In this document: piece by piece, positions 13,147-27,233 of the stretch | Numbering within the stretch: position 1 is the first letter of the stretch | Layout of the letters: every line of letters starts with the position of its first letter | Assembly (NCBI GenBank): GCA_032173965.1 | Contig: CM063283.1 | Coordinates: 80,292,743 to 80,356,742, forward strand | Direction of reading: 5' to 3' | DNA from: Sitta carolinensis | Taxonomy: Eukaryota; Chordata; Aves; Passeriformes; Sittidae | Length of the DNA stretch: 64,000 nucleotides | The notes under the pieces: generated by a model | The model's database searches: none | Told to the model about the DNA's origin: nothing | The model's input: the letters and a program-made list of their open reading frames with translations, nothing else | Translations under genes and position numbers: made by a program

Positions 13147-14845
13147 AATCATAGAATCATAGAATGGCTTGGGTTGGACGAGACCTTAAAGACCATCTAA
13201 TTTCAACCTCCCTGCTGTGTACAGGGACACCTTTCATTAGACCAGGCTCCCCAAAGCCCCATCCAAATTGTCCTCAAACACCTCCAGGGTTGCAGACTCC
13301 ACAGCTTCTCTGTTACAGTGCCTCACTACTCTCACAGTAAAGAATTTCTTTCTAAAATTCCTTCCTAATATCTAATCTAAACTTTTTCCATTTGAAACCA
13401 TTCCCCCTGTCCTATGACCACTCACTATTTAAAAAAACCAACTCTCTCCATCTTTCTTACATTCTCCCTTCAAGTACTGGAAGGGCACAATTAGGGCAGC
13501 CAAAGCTTTTTCTTTTCCGGGCTGAAAAATCACAATTCTCTTAGTCTCCTCATAGGAAAAGTGTTCAATTCATCTTGGTGTCCCTCCTCTGGACTTTTTT
13601 CCAACAGGCTGATGTCCGTCCTGTGCTGAGGAGCCCAGGGCTGGATGCAGTGTCCCAGGTGAATTCTTACCAGAGCAAAGTAGAGGGTCAGTGTCACCTC
13701 TTTTGCACTGCTGGCCATGCTGCTTTTGATGCATCCCAGGACACTGTGGATTTCTGTGCTGAGAGCACACATTGCTGGATCATGTCCAGCCTCTCATCCA
13801 CCAACACCCGTAAGTCCTTCTGGTCAGGGCTGCTCTTGATCTGTTCATTCCCCAGCCAGTTTTCATATCAGGGTTTGTCTTGACCCAAGCACCTGGTACT
13901 CAGTCATGTTAAACCTCATGAGTTTCCTGTGTGCACACTTATTGATCTTGCCTAGGTCCCTCTGGATGGCATCCTTTTCTTCAGATGTGCCAACCACTCC
14001 ACTCATCTTGGTATCTGCAAATTTACTAAGGCTGAACTCTATGTCTTCATTGATAAGGATATTAAATAACACTGCATTGTAGAAGACCGTTCCATTGGTC
14101 AGGCAGGACTAGTGCTTTTTGAAGCAATGTTGACTGTCTCAAACCACCTCCCTGATCTCCATGTGCCTCAGCACAGCCTCTAGTTCCATGATCTGTTCCA
14201 TTATCTTCCAGCCACAGAGGTGAGTCTGACAGGTTTGTAGATCCAGCATGTTCCTTGACCTATCAACTATTACTCTTTTTAAACATGGGTTCAATGTTGC
14301 CCTTTTTCCAGTCACCTGGCACTTGGCCTGGTTGCCAAAACTTTTCAAATATCACGGAGTGTGGCTTGGCAACTACATCAGCCAATTCCCTTGGGTCTCT
14401 AGGGTTGTAACTCTTTGGGTCTCATAGACTTATGTACATTCATGTTCCTCAGGTGGTCATGAACATGATCTTTACTTACAGTGGGAGAGACTTTTGCTCC
14501 AGTCCAGATCCTGATGTCTATCCAGTTAAAAGATATAGGAAGAGAAGCTGCCATTCAAGACTGAGGCAACAGTGTTGTTGAGTACCTCACACTCCTCTTC
14601 AACCACTGTTATCAGTTTTTCATCATTGTTTATGGGGATACACCTTCTTTGGCCTTCTTTTCCTCACTAATATAATTATAGAAGCCCTTTATTTTATTCT
14701 TTGCATGCCTTGGAAAGTTCAGTTCCAGCATCCTCTTGACCTTCCTTGCCCCATCCCAATATAACCTGATTTCACCTCTATGCTTTTCCAGGATTACCTG
14801 TCCTTGCTTCCACTGCCTGTGCATTTGCTTCTCTCCCTTTGGTTT
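13147..14845 (-). mobile_element. CR1 LINE with a decayed reverse transcriptase frame and internal deletion
   Basis: Read on the minus strand, fragments of CR1 ORF2 appear in order. A linker with RQWKQGQV lies near 14820. RT-region motifs ELADVVAKP and GKIMEQIMELEAVLRHME lie at about 14390-14140. LFNILIND-like, LSKFAD-TK and AIQRDL lie at about 14070-13950, then LGCIKSSMAS and HCIQPWAPQHRTD at about 13740-13610. The 3' tail at 13147-13170 has the tcatagaatcatagaatgg ending. The catalytic FADD motif has lost one aspartate (reads FADTK). The frame jumps from an SCLTN...FYN segment straight to VLFNI near 14075, so the palm segment holding the first catalytic aspartate is deleted. Stops and shifts are frequent. 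It is a dead copy, in the same orientation as NALF1. Confidence 0.92.
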
Positions 14846-16429
14846 GACTTTTGCTTTGTTTATATATTAAATACATAGGTATAAGAAATAAAAATTACAT
14901 CTGTACCCTCCAAACCACCAAGGCTTCCCCCTTCCTGATTTGTCTTTATACTTCAGTTTGTAGGCATCATTATTTTATATTACTTGGATGTTAGGTAACT
15001 GTATTTCTGAGTTGTTACTGGCTTGAAATGTATTTTTTTTTTTTTATTTTTACTTAAAATCCTCAGTTCTGTGTCTTCATTTCCCAGCTTTTCTCAGCAC
15101 TTAGCTGTATTTCACCAGCAGAAATCTTAGTCCATATGGAGGTACTTGGACCTTTATTATAATCAAGGATCTAGAATTTGTCAGGAGACTTTTTGATTTC
15201 AAACCATTCTCCAGACAGATACACTATCACTCACAAAGGTCATGTAAAAGCTCTCTTTTTTCTTTATAACCAGATAGGTTTTTTCCCACATGATGATAAC
15301 ATTTTGATTATCAGCACAGAAGTTACATCTGTAGGGACCGTGTGTTACTAATGCAGATGTAAGTATTAAGGCTACTGGTTTTACTGAGATTGTTAATGGA
15401 GACAAGAATAGATAAATCCTGTATATCCTGCTAAGCTGAATCAGACTGAAAGAAAAAGGAGTGACAGCATGAATATTATACTCACTTTGTGGAATGGGCC
15501 TTGGGGAAAAAGCAGCAAAACCCAAGCAAGTTCTTACACAAAAATTGAAAACACAAAGACTGTCAATGAATGCATGGTCTGCTGCTCATTTAGATTACCA
15601 TCTATTTCAGAGACTGCTATGGTTTCTGCCTGAGCACTTGCAGGAAACAGCCTGTAAAAGCAGTGGTTGCATTCCTATGACTCTCCTCAGCACTGTCAGG
15701 ATGTGTGACACTTGTGGCTGGATTTGAATCTGCAGCAGGTGGTCTGACTTGGCTTCTTGGTTTATTTGTGCAGAAAGACTTATGAAGCCATAGTATTCTG
15801 CATTATGGGAAGCCGGTCTGGTTGATAGATTGTGTTGTCATTGCTGGATAAGCATTTGGGAAGCCGCAGAAACAAAACAGATCTTATGATATGTTATGTT
15901 TTTTCCTCCTTTGCTTTCTGTAGAGCTCTAACCTGTTTTCACTTTTCACATAGATTTCTGATTGTTTTTGAGAGGTATATGAAGCTTCTTGTGCTTGAAG
16001 GAAAGACCTTGAAACAAGATAAGTGGATGTAGTATACCAGAAGTTTTGAATACTCCATTTTATTGTGAAGCCCGAAGTAAATAATGTCTGCCAAGAGTGA
16101 TCCATCCAGCACTGACATCATTGTATCAGTGAATGCCAGCACTCTGCATGGCATTTCTGTTTCTGAGGAATTATTTCCGAGATTTCAGTATTAACATTTT
16201 CCAACTACGGAAGTCGAGAGAACACATTAGATATTACATGACTAGATTTCACTGCTTGCTTACAACTGATCTGGAAGCCAGAACTTTTTGATCTTACCCA
16301 GATGGTCTTCTCAATTTCTAAATTGCTGTGTCTGTGACACATCATGATGATTAGACACGTATTTTATACCTTTTGCATTATAAAAAATGAAACAAATTTA
16401 TATGTAGAAAAATACTGAAGATGAATAAA

Positions 16430-16530
16430 TTGTTCTTTATTCAAACAGATTATTCTTAAACAGATTTACTTCTGAGCAAATTAAGAATTTGTTTATAAGA
16501 AATTATTCTTTATTAAACAGAATATTCTGG
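16430..16530. repeat. Imperfect duplication of an AT-rich segment
   Basis: A motif of the form attgttctttattcaaacagattattctt near 16430 recurs about 72 bases later as attattctttattaaacagaatattctgg. The two differ by a few substitutions and one base of length. It may be an old tandem duplication. Confidence 0.5.
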
Positions 16531-19128
16531 TGAATAAGATTGTTCAGCTCTTTTGAAAAGGCTAACTTTCATTACTCAATTCCAATTGCCAGAGATCTGG
16601 GTTGGAGACCTGTGTTGCTGTGTTTGAAGATTTTTTTACCACTATATGTTGGTTATTATTTCAGATATTCAACTCATGAACTTTCTCTTATGTGTATTTG
16701 CATGTGCCCACATCCAAGAAGAATTCATAGTGCTTTTTCATGATATATAGATTTCTTCCCTAAATTATGTATAGGACCAATTTCCTGTTGGTCTAAATCA
16801 GTGTTACCCATCTAAAACTGAGTTGCTGCAAGTCAGAAAAAATGAATAAATAGCTGACTCTCAAAACTATAAAATGAAGATTTTACCTCTACTGTTTTCA
16901 GATACAGGAAAACTTACTTCTAGAAAGATTTTTTTTTTGGCAGTCCTTCTCCAGTTTCGCTTCTCTATCTAGAACCTTTGATCAAAAGGATGTACTACTG
17001 TGATATGATAGGAAAGGGTTATACATATCTAAGTACTGTATCACCCTAGACAATTTATGGATTCCAATAAGTAAATTGTCTGGGTCATTATTATAGGAGA
17101 AGAATATTTACAGCTAATAAACCTATTATGATATGGGATCTCATTTATGGGAAAGCCTCAATACTCAAGATTAGAACACTAGACTCAAAAAGATGAGCTA
17201 TGTAGTTGACAGATTTTGCTGCAAAATCCATGTCAAATTTTCTCTGTAAGCAGATCCATGGCTAATAATGATTTAAACCACACTTGTCAGACATGAGAGG
17301 GATTTGTCCTGCTGTCTGTGTTAGCTTAATATTTTGATATTTTAGGACCTATTAAGAGGTGCAGACAGGAGGCAAATGACATGTTATTATGAGATATTTT
17401 TAGAGTAAGAATTTGGATCAAATATATGGGCTTTTTGAATTTGCCAAGAACAAAAAAAAACCAGATTGACTTCAGAGTGATTTTCTCTTCTTGAATTGTC
17501 TGACAAGAGATAGAATGTATTGTTTTCTATATATCACTTTCCTCAAGGAAATTGCTTTTCAAATTGCATTGAAATCAGGGTATCTGTTTTGAAAAAGACA
17601 CACTATAGGTAAACCTGTTGGTGAAACCCAGTCACACATCTGCCCCTTGAGAGGAAGATGCAGTTTACAGAATGTCTCCTAATACTTTTGCTGAGATTTG
17701 TTAATCATCAAACTACTTCTACAGAATGATGAGAATTCTCTTTAATAATTCTCACTATACCTTTAGAAACATTAGTGTGTGCTATAAAGCATAACTGACA
17801 GTTTTATTTCCAGTGAATTCTTTACTCTAAAGGAGTTGGAGTTTCCATGGAAGTGTTACTTTGCATGGATCACATAAACATATGTTACTATTATTTGCCA
17901 AAAATTGATCCACGTTGTGTTCCAAACAACTGAGATGTTAATCAGAACACATGAAATTAGGAGTCTAAATTAATATGAACTGAAAGACACTAGTGATTTA
18001 AAGCACCTGAATCACCTGTCTACTTACCTCTTCTCTCCCTTTACTTTCTCCTTCAGATTGAAAAGTATCAGAGGTCTGTTCAACACAGAAAAATAGACAA
18101 ATTTGATTCTCCTCTTGATGGCAGAAGACTCATGCTGATAGCACTGCTCTTAGGAAGCAGCAATAAAGGGCGTCATGCTACTTTTGGAAGCAGTTAATTC
18201 AACATATCTCTGCCTTATTGCTGCCCACTACATTCCCTTCCTTTCCTTCAAAGAGGAACTCTCCTTTTCCATTAAATGCCATGACATCTATTGTACTGAT
18301 AAAGTGTGTGAGTATGTGCCTGGAATTTCTGGCCTGAGACTTGATGCTGGGTGATGGCCCTGTTATGACACAGGGCACAAAGAGATCATAAGTCATGGTC
18401 ATTACAAAGAAAGCCCTCAGAAAAACAATTAGCCCTAAGTCTGCACTCTAAACTGGTCCAGACTTGGCACATGGACAGCAGTTTCTCCAAGCAGTCAGAA
18501 AATGCTATGTCTGTAGTAACAAGCAATTTTGGGAATATGAGAAGACGCATGCAGTGAAGCAGCTGCTACTGAGTATCCATCTCAGATCAACCCTAAATCC
18601 CTCTAAAGGGACTTTTCCTCACTGTAGCAGCAGTCTAATTCTGTAGACTAAATGTGCATTAATGGTTGGTGTGGGGTAGTATGGTGCTGTAGCCCATCTC
18701 CTTATTTAGTTAAGGAAGACATGACTACATTTATGGTAGAAAACAATGCTGCTGGCATGAACACTTTTTTCTTAGACATTACAGTTAAAAACCTTGACCT
18801 GAAACTTTGCATGGGACTAATTCCCTGTAATTTCCCATGTGTATGGGTGTATGTACACCTGAAAACTATTGTTGTCTCCCTCAAATGAGATTCTGGTTTG
18901 CATGGGCAGTTCTAGACAGCTGAGCTGTAAAAAGAAACATTGGATGAAACCACTGGAAACTTTAATAGTATGGATATGAACTCCAAAGATCTAAACTGAA
19001 AGTCATCACTCTGTTTTAGTTAATCTGAAACCATCATGTTACAGCACAGCACAGCACCTGTTTTTCCTTCTGAAAAAACGAGCAAGCAAGGAACACTAAA
19101 TTCTTTATATCTAACTGCATATCTTCAT

Positions 19129-19155
19129 AATCAGAATCACACTGTGATTCTGATT
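19129..19155. repeat. Perfect 13-base inverted repeat with a single-base centre
   Basis: AATCAGAATCACA at 19129-19141 is followed by one C and then its exact reverse complement TGTGATTCTGATT at 19143-19155. This could extrude as a cruciform or fold as a hairpin in RNA, although a one-base loop would force the inner pairs open. Confidence 0.95.
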
Positions 19156-19583
19156 GTTTTGATTAATGTCTCAAATACTTTCTTTTGCACTGCACCCTCA
19201 AATGCATTTCTACAAAACACGAGTTCTGATGATACAAATTGAGTGTAACATTCTTTCTTCCTTTCCTATTATATGCTTTCTTTGGAGGTGATCAAGTTAG
19301 ATATTCTCAGGCTAGAGTACTTGTTACTTACTATATGAGGTCTTCATGAATTTCCAAGAAGCTGTTATTAATCTGTATTATAAACTACAATTTATTTTCT
19401 TTTTATTTTAGTGACAAATATAACAATGATTGCAGTACTTCTTGGGGAAAAATAGCCAGTTCTATGCTGTTTTCTCATCATGTGGACCCTCCAAGGAAGG
19501 GAAAAGTCCTTGTTATTATTTCCTTTTACAGCCTCCAGGTTTTTTTTTTTTTCAGACACCAACACCACAAAAACCCTGGCCTG

Positions 19584-19616
19584 AAAGAAAAAAAGAAAAA
19601 AAAAAAAAAAGAAAAA
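19584..19616. repeat. A-rich low-complexity tract
   Basis: Runs of A broken by single G bases. It gives a lysine-rich frame on the plus strand and a phenylalanine-rich one on the minus strand, both spurious. Confidence 0.85.
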
Positions 19617-21306
19617 GTGTGGGTTCCCTCTTGTCCATTAGTGCTCATCATCTCCAGCAGATCTCTATGCTCTGACTTTCTGCTGAGTAGGACAGGATTG
19701 GAAGGGGAAGTGGCAGCTCCTACTGCCAGAGCACCTCCCAGTGTGGGATATGGAGCCACACTAACCTCTATCTGACTGCAGTTGGAAAATAAGGTATTGT
19801 TTTTATGTTCATCCTGAGTCCTGGGCTGTATTCAATATCAAATAAAATCAGCTATCCCTTGTAAAACCTTCCTTGTAACTTGACACCTAAATATTAAATA
19901 AAAATACCTTTTGACCTTACTCTTTCGTGTTTTTCTAATGAAGAGACAGATCAATAACTGGAAATCTCAGAAGTTGTATACCAGACAGAAACTCATAAAA
20001 AGTGCAGTAGGAGATGTCCCTCAAGACATGGGTGACCTTATTTCAGCTGTTTTTCTTCAATAGGATTTCAAGTTTTCTATCACAAGCTATGCTGAATTAG
20101 ATTTTTTTGTCTGTTGTTGAGCTTGTTGTACTTTGTATGAAATAAATGTGTTTTCATTAAGCTGCAGAGAGGTATAATTCTTTATTCCTGAAGCAGATTG
20201 TAGCCTAATTTTTCATTGTTTAGTGGCAGGAAGCACCCTTACAGTGAGCTGCTGCTTAATAAGGGCCTGTATTCCAGAGTATGAACTACTGCCTCATAGC
20301 TATCCTCATCCTCTTCCCTTGCACACAGCTCTCTAGGGTCAGCACACGGACTCCCATGGGTCTGTGAATACATGCTCTGCTCTGCTGCTGCTGGGTTCAG
20401 GCTTGAGAGGACAAAAAGTTCAGCCAAATATTTGTTAGTGGACTGCTAAGATGAGATTTAGGTCACCGTGATTTTAAGTGTGTGCAGTAAGACCCTGGTG
20501 ACTAACAGCAGCTACAGCAAATAAGAGTACAGCCAGCGATGTGAGCAAGTCCTCTCATCAGGAGCAGGTGCCTACTCAGGTGAGTTAAACAACTCTCAGC
20601 TCTACTGACTACACCAATGACTCTAGTGAGAGCTTAGTCACAGAGTTTATGTGTAGATACCCACATTATTAATACCTGCAATAAAATGAGTTTAATCCTC
20701 CCCTAAAGCTGCTTTTTCATCCCAAACTCAGAGATGTCAGTAATCTTTTCAAAATCATCTATTTTGTGTGTTTTAGAAAGGAATTTGGATTATGAGTTAT
20801 ACAAGGAAAATGAAGAGATGGATATGTATTTCCTAACAGGTTTTCCTGGGTACATGCCAAGAGATTTTGTTTGCTGTTGGTTTGATTTCTTGGCATTGTG
20901 TATATGTGCGTACATGCACATATACATGAACACACACACTTACATATAGATTGTGTACTTGTAGTAAATAAAATTTTCCTAAGTCTCTCACTTCTACTAT
21001 ACTACCTTAAACCAGAAAATGATGCTCATTTGCTTACTGCATATAACATATTGGAAGGCTATAAATTTTTTAAAAAATGCATTGAAGTGGTAAACACCTT
21101 AATGATGATTCAAAATTGCAACTCAGCTCACTTTTCATTATATTTTCTTTTTTCATATGGATGGATATTGCTTGATTGTGCACAATAGGTGTAATCTCCC
21201 AGAAAAAAATCCAGTAAATGGCTTGCTACCAGAATCACCCTAAATCTAAACACAGCATCTAATAAGGTGAAGTGAGTTGCAATGATCCTTATGCCTGCAT
21301 CTGAGA

Positions 21307-21318
21307 TATAATATATTT

Positions 21319-21349
<31 letters not shown>

Positions 21350-21352
21350 ATA
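21307..21352. repeat. (AT)n microsatellite
   Basis: Alternating AT with a few interruptions over about 45 bases, inside the last NALF1 intron. Likely to vary in length between individuals. Confidence 0.9.
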
Positions 21353-22234
21353 TTAGGTATATAATAGGAATATAACATTTATTATTGATTTTTACAATTG
21401 ACTTTGGTTTTCAGTAGCTTACCTTAGACAACTTATTTAGTATCAAGATTTTCAGTGGAGCTCTAATTTAGAGGTGAAAACTGTTTAATTTCTGATTATT
21501 TGGATGAGGATTAAAGTTGGATTAAAGTGTTGAAATTCTTTTTTATCAATTTACTGGGAATAAGTTGCCTGGATATCTTCAAGATTCTCAGATGACAGTC
21601 AGGGCACCAGAAATCTTTTAGTATAAGCTGAAATTTTGTGTGGATGACTCCGAAAAATGGATCTGTGGTACTTTAGATATACATTAACAATATCTTTTAA
21701 AGTGAAAAATTATCCATAGAATGTAACCAGACTCAATACAAAACAAAGATCAGTTCTTCACAGGAAAACAACTGATTCTTAAATTACTTCACTACTGAAA
21801 GATCTTTTCTTAAACACTTTCTTAGGACTGCTGTACAATTTTGAATGCTGTGTTTCAGATTCTTGATTCATCTGGCATAAGAATACAGGAAAACAAAGAT
21901 GAATATGTTAAAAACTGGAGCCACCTTTCTCTTTTTTTCTGAATATTGCATGACATGCAACCTCTTTACTCTGAGTACTGCATGACATGAAGTAAAAGAA
22001 ATCCTCCACCAAAGTATCAAGTGTAAAAAGTAACCAGAACAATTTTTTTCTAACAATTTTGTTTTATAAAGCTGATGATTGGAAGACTGTATCATAACTA
22101 TGCATTACTAGATCTGAGCTCAAATCCTAGCACCTCTAACAAATCTTTCTGATGTGGATGCCTTCAGGCTCTCAGAGTTAGAGCTAAAACCATGACATTT
22201 AGACTTATGAAAACAAGCAAAATTAGTTTTTCTA

Positions 22235-22495
<261 letters not shown>

Positions 22496-24050
22496 CTACA
22501 TTAATGCTGCTTTTTAAAGAAAATTTTGAGAGGATATCTCCTGGGTAAAACATACTCATAACTTTTGACTGTCCTCTCACTTCAGAAATGAAAACTCCAG
22601 CCAAATCATTTAAAAGCACCTCTTACTCAGGACTAGGCTTATGCTATTATATTATCTTAGTTTGTAAACAGTTATGTCTCTAAGATGTGACATTTTATTA
22701 GACACGTGTCATGCATGGAACACAGCCCTGTCCCTGCACCACCATATACTGAGATCCTAATCTCATTTGAAGCTGGACAGGACAGATTTATGAAAGTGCA
22801 TGCAAGAAAGAGTTGAAAACTGGGCTCAGGCCAAGTCTGTCTTTATATCATCTAGAGCTAAGCTATCAGGTTGCAATAGATGGTGCTGCTTCCCTTCAAA
22901 TAAAACCTTATCCAGTCCACAGCATTAAAACACACATTAGAGTACCTGAACACCAGCAGCTGTAGAATGGGTGATAAATCTGCTGCAGCAAAAACCAATG
23001 TCTACATTTGGGTGCTAAAAGGAACACTTTAAAGATGCTCTTGTCTGATGTTGCATAGCCATGGCTGTAGGACCTGTGATTACTGCAGTTATTACGACCA
23101 TTTAAACAGAAGAGTAAAATATTCTGATGATTTTACTGACTTTAAAATTATGATTTTGATTTTTGCTACCTTTCATCTTCAAAACAATAATGTTTGTCAT
23201 TAGTATTAAACTCTCTTGGACATGGAAAATTTAATGCAAAACTAAGTTGGACACCAGGCTACAAAGGTGATGAAAATGATACTGTGTGACTGAGTATAGA
23301 GAGATCTCCTTGTTCCCCATTTCATTTTCCATTTAACTGTTTTGGAGCACATTATTTACTGTCTAGATACTTCCTATCTAGGTTGTTACATAACAAAAAA
23401 AAAAAAGTCCTTTTTTGTATTTTTAAATATCTGAAAATCCTAGTAACTACCTTTCATCAAACATAGACTGAAAACCAATATAGTCAGCTGATCATTTCCA
23501 TTCTTTCTACGAATGATGTAATAAATAAGAAAAGTATATATTACATTTTAAAGCCAAGAAAGTTAAAAAACTCACACCTGAAATGACCAATCTAGATTAG
23601 AGTTCAGTTTGATTTCAGTAAGTTTCATCTCATTGGTTATAATTTTATGAATGTCAATAGCAGCCTAAATTGTATAATTAACTTAAATGTAGTCCCAGAA
23701 TCACCAAACTTTTATTTTTAAGTGTTTGCAACACTGTCAGGTATGAGTACAGTTGCTAGGTGATAAAAGGAAGCTTTTATCACTAATCTATGGTTATGAT
23801 TATCTCTTTATAGCAGTTTTTGCCTGCTGGATTCTGTAGAACAATTTTTTTATTTCATTACAAATTCAATTTTAATAGCTTACTAAGGTTTTTTATCCAC
23901 AGTAAATGATTAATGAAAAGGAAGACCGGGAGATGTGTGTACCTTTTGTTCCTAAATAAACTTTCAAACAGAAAGTGGTTTTCCCACTCTTGATTACATC
24001 ACCCACCACATTTCTGATGCTTCAGTTGCTTTACTGACATTTGCAACAAT

Positions 24051-24520
24051 AAATCACAAAATCACAGAATATACTGAGCTGTAAAAGACCCACAAGGATC
24101 ATTGAGTTTAACGCTTAGTGTTGCTCAGGACCATCCCAAAAGTCACAATGTGTGCATTGTCCACAGACTTCCTGAGCTTTGTCAGGCTGGTGTTGCATCC
24201 ACTTTCCTGGGGAGCTCCTCCAGTTCCCAACCACCCTCTGGGTGAGGAATCTTTTCCTACATAAATCCCTCTGACACAACTTCAGGCTATTCCCATGGCT
24301 CCTGCCACTGATCAGCACAGAGAAGAGATCAGTGTCTGCCTTCCTCTTCCTCTCTCAAGGAAGTTGTAACTGCAATGAGGTCTCCCCTCAGTCTCCTCTT
24401 CTCCAGGCTGAACAGGCCACTCCTCATATGGCTTCTCCTCAATGCCCCTCACTATCTTTGTTGCCCTCCTTTGGATGCTATCTAATAGTTTTTTCTTATG
24501 TTGTGAAACCCAAAACAAAA
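24051..24520 (-). mobile_element. CR1 LINE, 3' end fragment
   Basis: The plus strand starts with the reversed tail (aaatcacaaaatcacagaat) and continues through CR1 3'-region blocks such as the gaggtctcccctcagtctcctcttctccaggctgaacag segment, ending near 'ttttcttatgttgtg'. On the minus strand it gives remnants like LLDSIQRRATKIVRGIEEKP, the thumb-side end of CR1 ORF2. It is diverged and truncated at its 5' end, in the same orientation as NALF1. Confidence 0.92.
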
Positions 24521-25415
24521 GGAATCAAGGTTAGGTGAAATAAAGCAATAGTTTTTTCTATTTTTAATTAGTAATCATAGTCAATTGGTCAAAAACAGGA
24601 ATGATAGGTCTGGTAACAGTTATACATTCACAGAGGTTCTTTCCTGATCTTAGACCTGTTTAGTATGAACCCATATGTTCTCCTCACAAAACAAATCTAA
24701 TTGCTTTATGACTCATATGTGAGAGTGTCAATCAGTTTTTAGCAAGTATATTGAACAGTCCACCATACATGGTAACAAGAAAATGAGCAAAACCATATGT
24801 CTACTGAAGCAAGACAGAAAATGTTTATTCAAGAGTAGAAGTAAATAATGCACCCGTGGGTTTCTATGTAGATTTTTGTGTATCCAATCTCCGTTCATAC
24901 ACATCATCTTCCTGCTCTGATTCACAAGTCCTCAGCTTTGTCTCAAAACTGCTTCTGAATTCCTGTCTGTATGTCTAAGGAATGCATGAGTACCTGTTTC
25001 TGAGATCTGTTTCTCAGATGAATGCTTCCCAATCTGTACCATTCTTTTTTTTTCTTTACCCTGCAGCTGATTTCAAACTTATCTATAGTCTTTATTAATA
25101 TTTTTAATGTTCTTTTTCCCTTTTGCTCTGTTTTACCCAGTAAGGCTACATAGACCCCAAGACAAGCTCATTCATTGTGTCTCTCTGTCAGTCCACTGCT
25201 TTCACAGCTTTGGCCTGTGTTAATTCCTACATTTCCAGAGAGTGCTCAGCCATTGTCTGGAAAAAGGTGAATGCCAAGAACTGCACCTAGTAAACAGTTT
25301 TATCTTTTTCCTTGAGAAAAAGGAAAATGATGCAGGTGTTTGAAGTTGAGCTGTGCTGGGTTAGCTAGTAGACCAGAATGTGGTCCCTCTCTGCTCTTAC
25401 CACTACAAATATGGT

Positions 25416-25486
25416 TTAAATATATATATTTATTTAAATAAAAAAAATATTAATTAAAAATGTATTTATTAATAAATAAAATAATA
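25416..25486. repeat. AT-rich low-complexity stretch
   Basis: About 70 bases made almost wholly of A and T (ATATAT, TTTAAATA and TTAATTAAA patterns). No further structure is visible. Confidence 0.8.
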
Positions 25487-26791
25487 GCCTGCTTTCCTAA
25501 CAAACACTGCAAATTATCTCTCCTACCCTTCCTGGACTTTCTAGGCACCAAAGGTTTTACACAGACATCTTACCTTCATGCTTAAATGTGTGTTACCCAG
25601 GAGGGAGTATTGAAGTGGGAGAATTGATCTCACATTTCATATGAAATGAGCTCACAGAGTTCATATAACTCAGTCTCATGTCTGACCCAGTCGAGTAAGC
25701 AGATCCAGAGCAGACCAGAGTCTTTCCCCTCTTTCACGGACAATGGGAGGTGGCGTTTTATCTTTAGTAGAAGCTCATAATCTGGACCTGAAATTTCTTG
25801 AAAATTCTTGGTATTTTCCTAATAGTAAACCAGATATTACGGCCTTTGATCAGCCAGTATTCCTCTTTTACCCAGGAATTTTTTTTACCTCCTAACAGGT
25901 CCACAATGCTGATTTCCAGTCATAAAACATGCATTATGTAACAAGGTCTGAACTATCTGTGAAAAACACATTGGCCTGTATGTTGAGTGTGGTGTTCACT
26001 TTACAAACTATGCTTCAATATGAGAGTTTTTATCATAGTTCTTAAAAGAAATCTGGCAAACTGAACTCAAAGAACAGAAGAAACCTCATGCTTTTCTGTT
26101 GGTTTTATTTTTATTCTTTTTTTAACAAGGGAAAGAACTAAGATAAACTGGATTATTGATGCATCATGGAAACCACAAACACAGACTAAATACCTGAATA
26201 TATCTAAATATCTCATCTCTTTACAATCAAGATAACTTTAGACACTCTGCATTTGAAAGACATACAGTCCTGCCTATTACATAAGACACTGTGATGGCAA
26301 GATAGTAGTATCACATCAGAATAAAGGCATCTTTCATGTACAGAAGCATAGATATACAATCTCAGAAGGATTTAGTGACAATTTTGCTCACCAAAATAAA
26401 TTAAATTTACCTTAAATAAGATTACAATTTTGAAAAAATGTACGAACCAACGTTGGCTTTATATACCTATATTCATATGTCTGAGTGCCTATCTAGAATG
26501 ATCATCATCAAAGTCTTCTTGGTAGTTTTAAATTATTAACAATATTATAAATATATAAATTGATAAAACATTATCAGTTGGGCAGAATAATTTATTATTT
26601 GGCATTCATTTCTTTTTTTACTTTACATGTTCCAAGCAGAAAAAAATATATTACTTCAGTGACCAATAACCCAACACAAATAACCAGCTTCAGCAATTTG
26701 AAGAATGAAAGCATTACAAACTAGACACTAAACTGCATTTACTTGTCAAATCATTAGAAATAATAAAAGGATTCAGAGTTAACAGGAAGAA

Positions 26792-26811
26792 AGTGTGTGT
26801 GTGTGTGTGTG
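26792..26811. repeat. (GT)n microsatellite
   Basis: Ten uninterrupted GT units, the only clear dinucleotide GT array in the window. Probably length-polymorphic. Confidence 0.9.
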
Positions 26812-27039
26812 GAGAATTTTGAGAAACTGAAAGGGCACATTGTGTACTTTTTCTCTCAGGACATCAGGAAGAACACTTATTTTTGTCTGTGTGGAGACTG
26901 GCAGTCCCAGTGTTGTCTTTTTTTTCAGATATTGTGTATCTCATATTCCATATGAGGTTAAATGGTGTCTGAGTTATTCTTTCTGGTCTTGAAATGCAAC
27001 CAGACAGAGTTCTAAGTTAATACTGTTACATTAATCACC

Positions 27040-27233
27040 TAGAGAGGGACCAGTAGCTGCTGGCTCCCAGTGTGGGCAGAATGGCTGGGTAGAACAATGC
27101 ATTGGCTGACCTCAGCCCTGGTCAATACACTAGCAGACTTCCAACTGGCTGTGCAACTGCAGAAAACTAAGTTTAACAAGATGACCTTTAAGGTCCCCTC
27201 CAGCCCAGGCCACTCTATGATTCTATGATTCTA
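27040..27233 (+). mobile_element. CR1 LINE, short 3' end
   Basis: The end is diagnostic: gatgacctttaaggtcccctccagcccaggccac followed by tctatgattctatgattctatt, the CR1 3' tail with two tail units. The segment upstream to about 27040 (for example 'tgacctcagccctggtcaat') is plausible but diverged CR1, so the 5' limit is uncertain. It lies antisense to NALF1. Confidence 0.85.

Noticed and set aside
13575..13883. A 102-codon plus-strand open frame
   Set aside because: It lies antisense to the CR1 reverse transcriptase fragment at 13147-14845.
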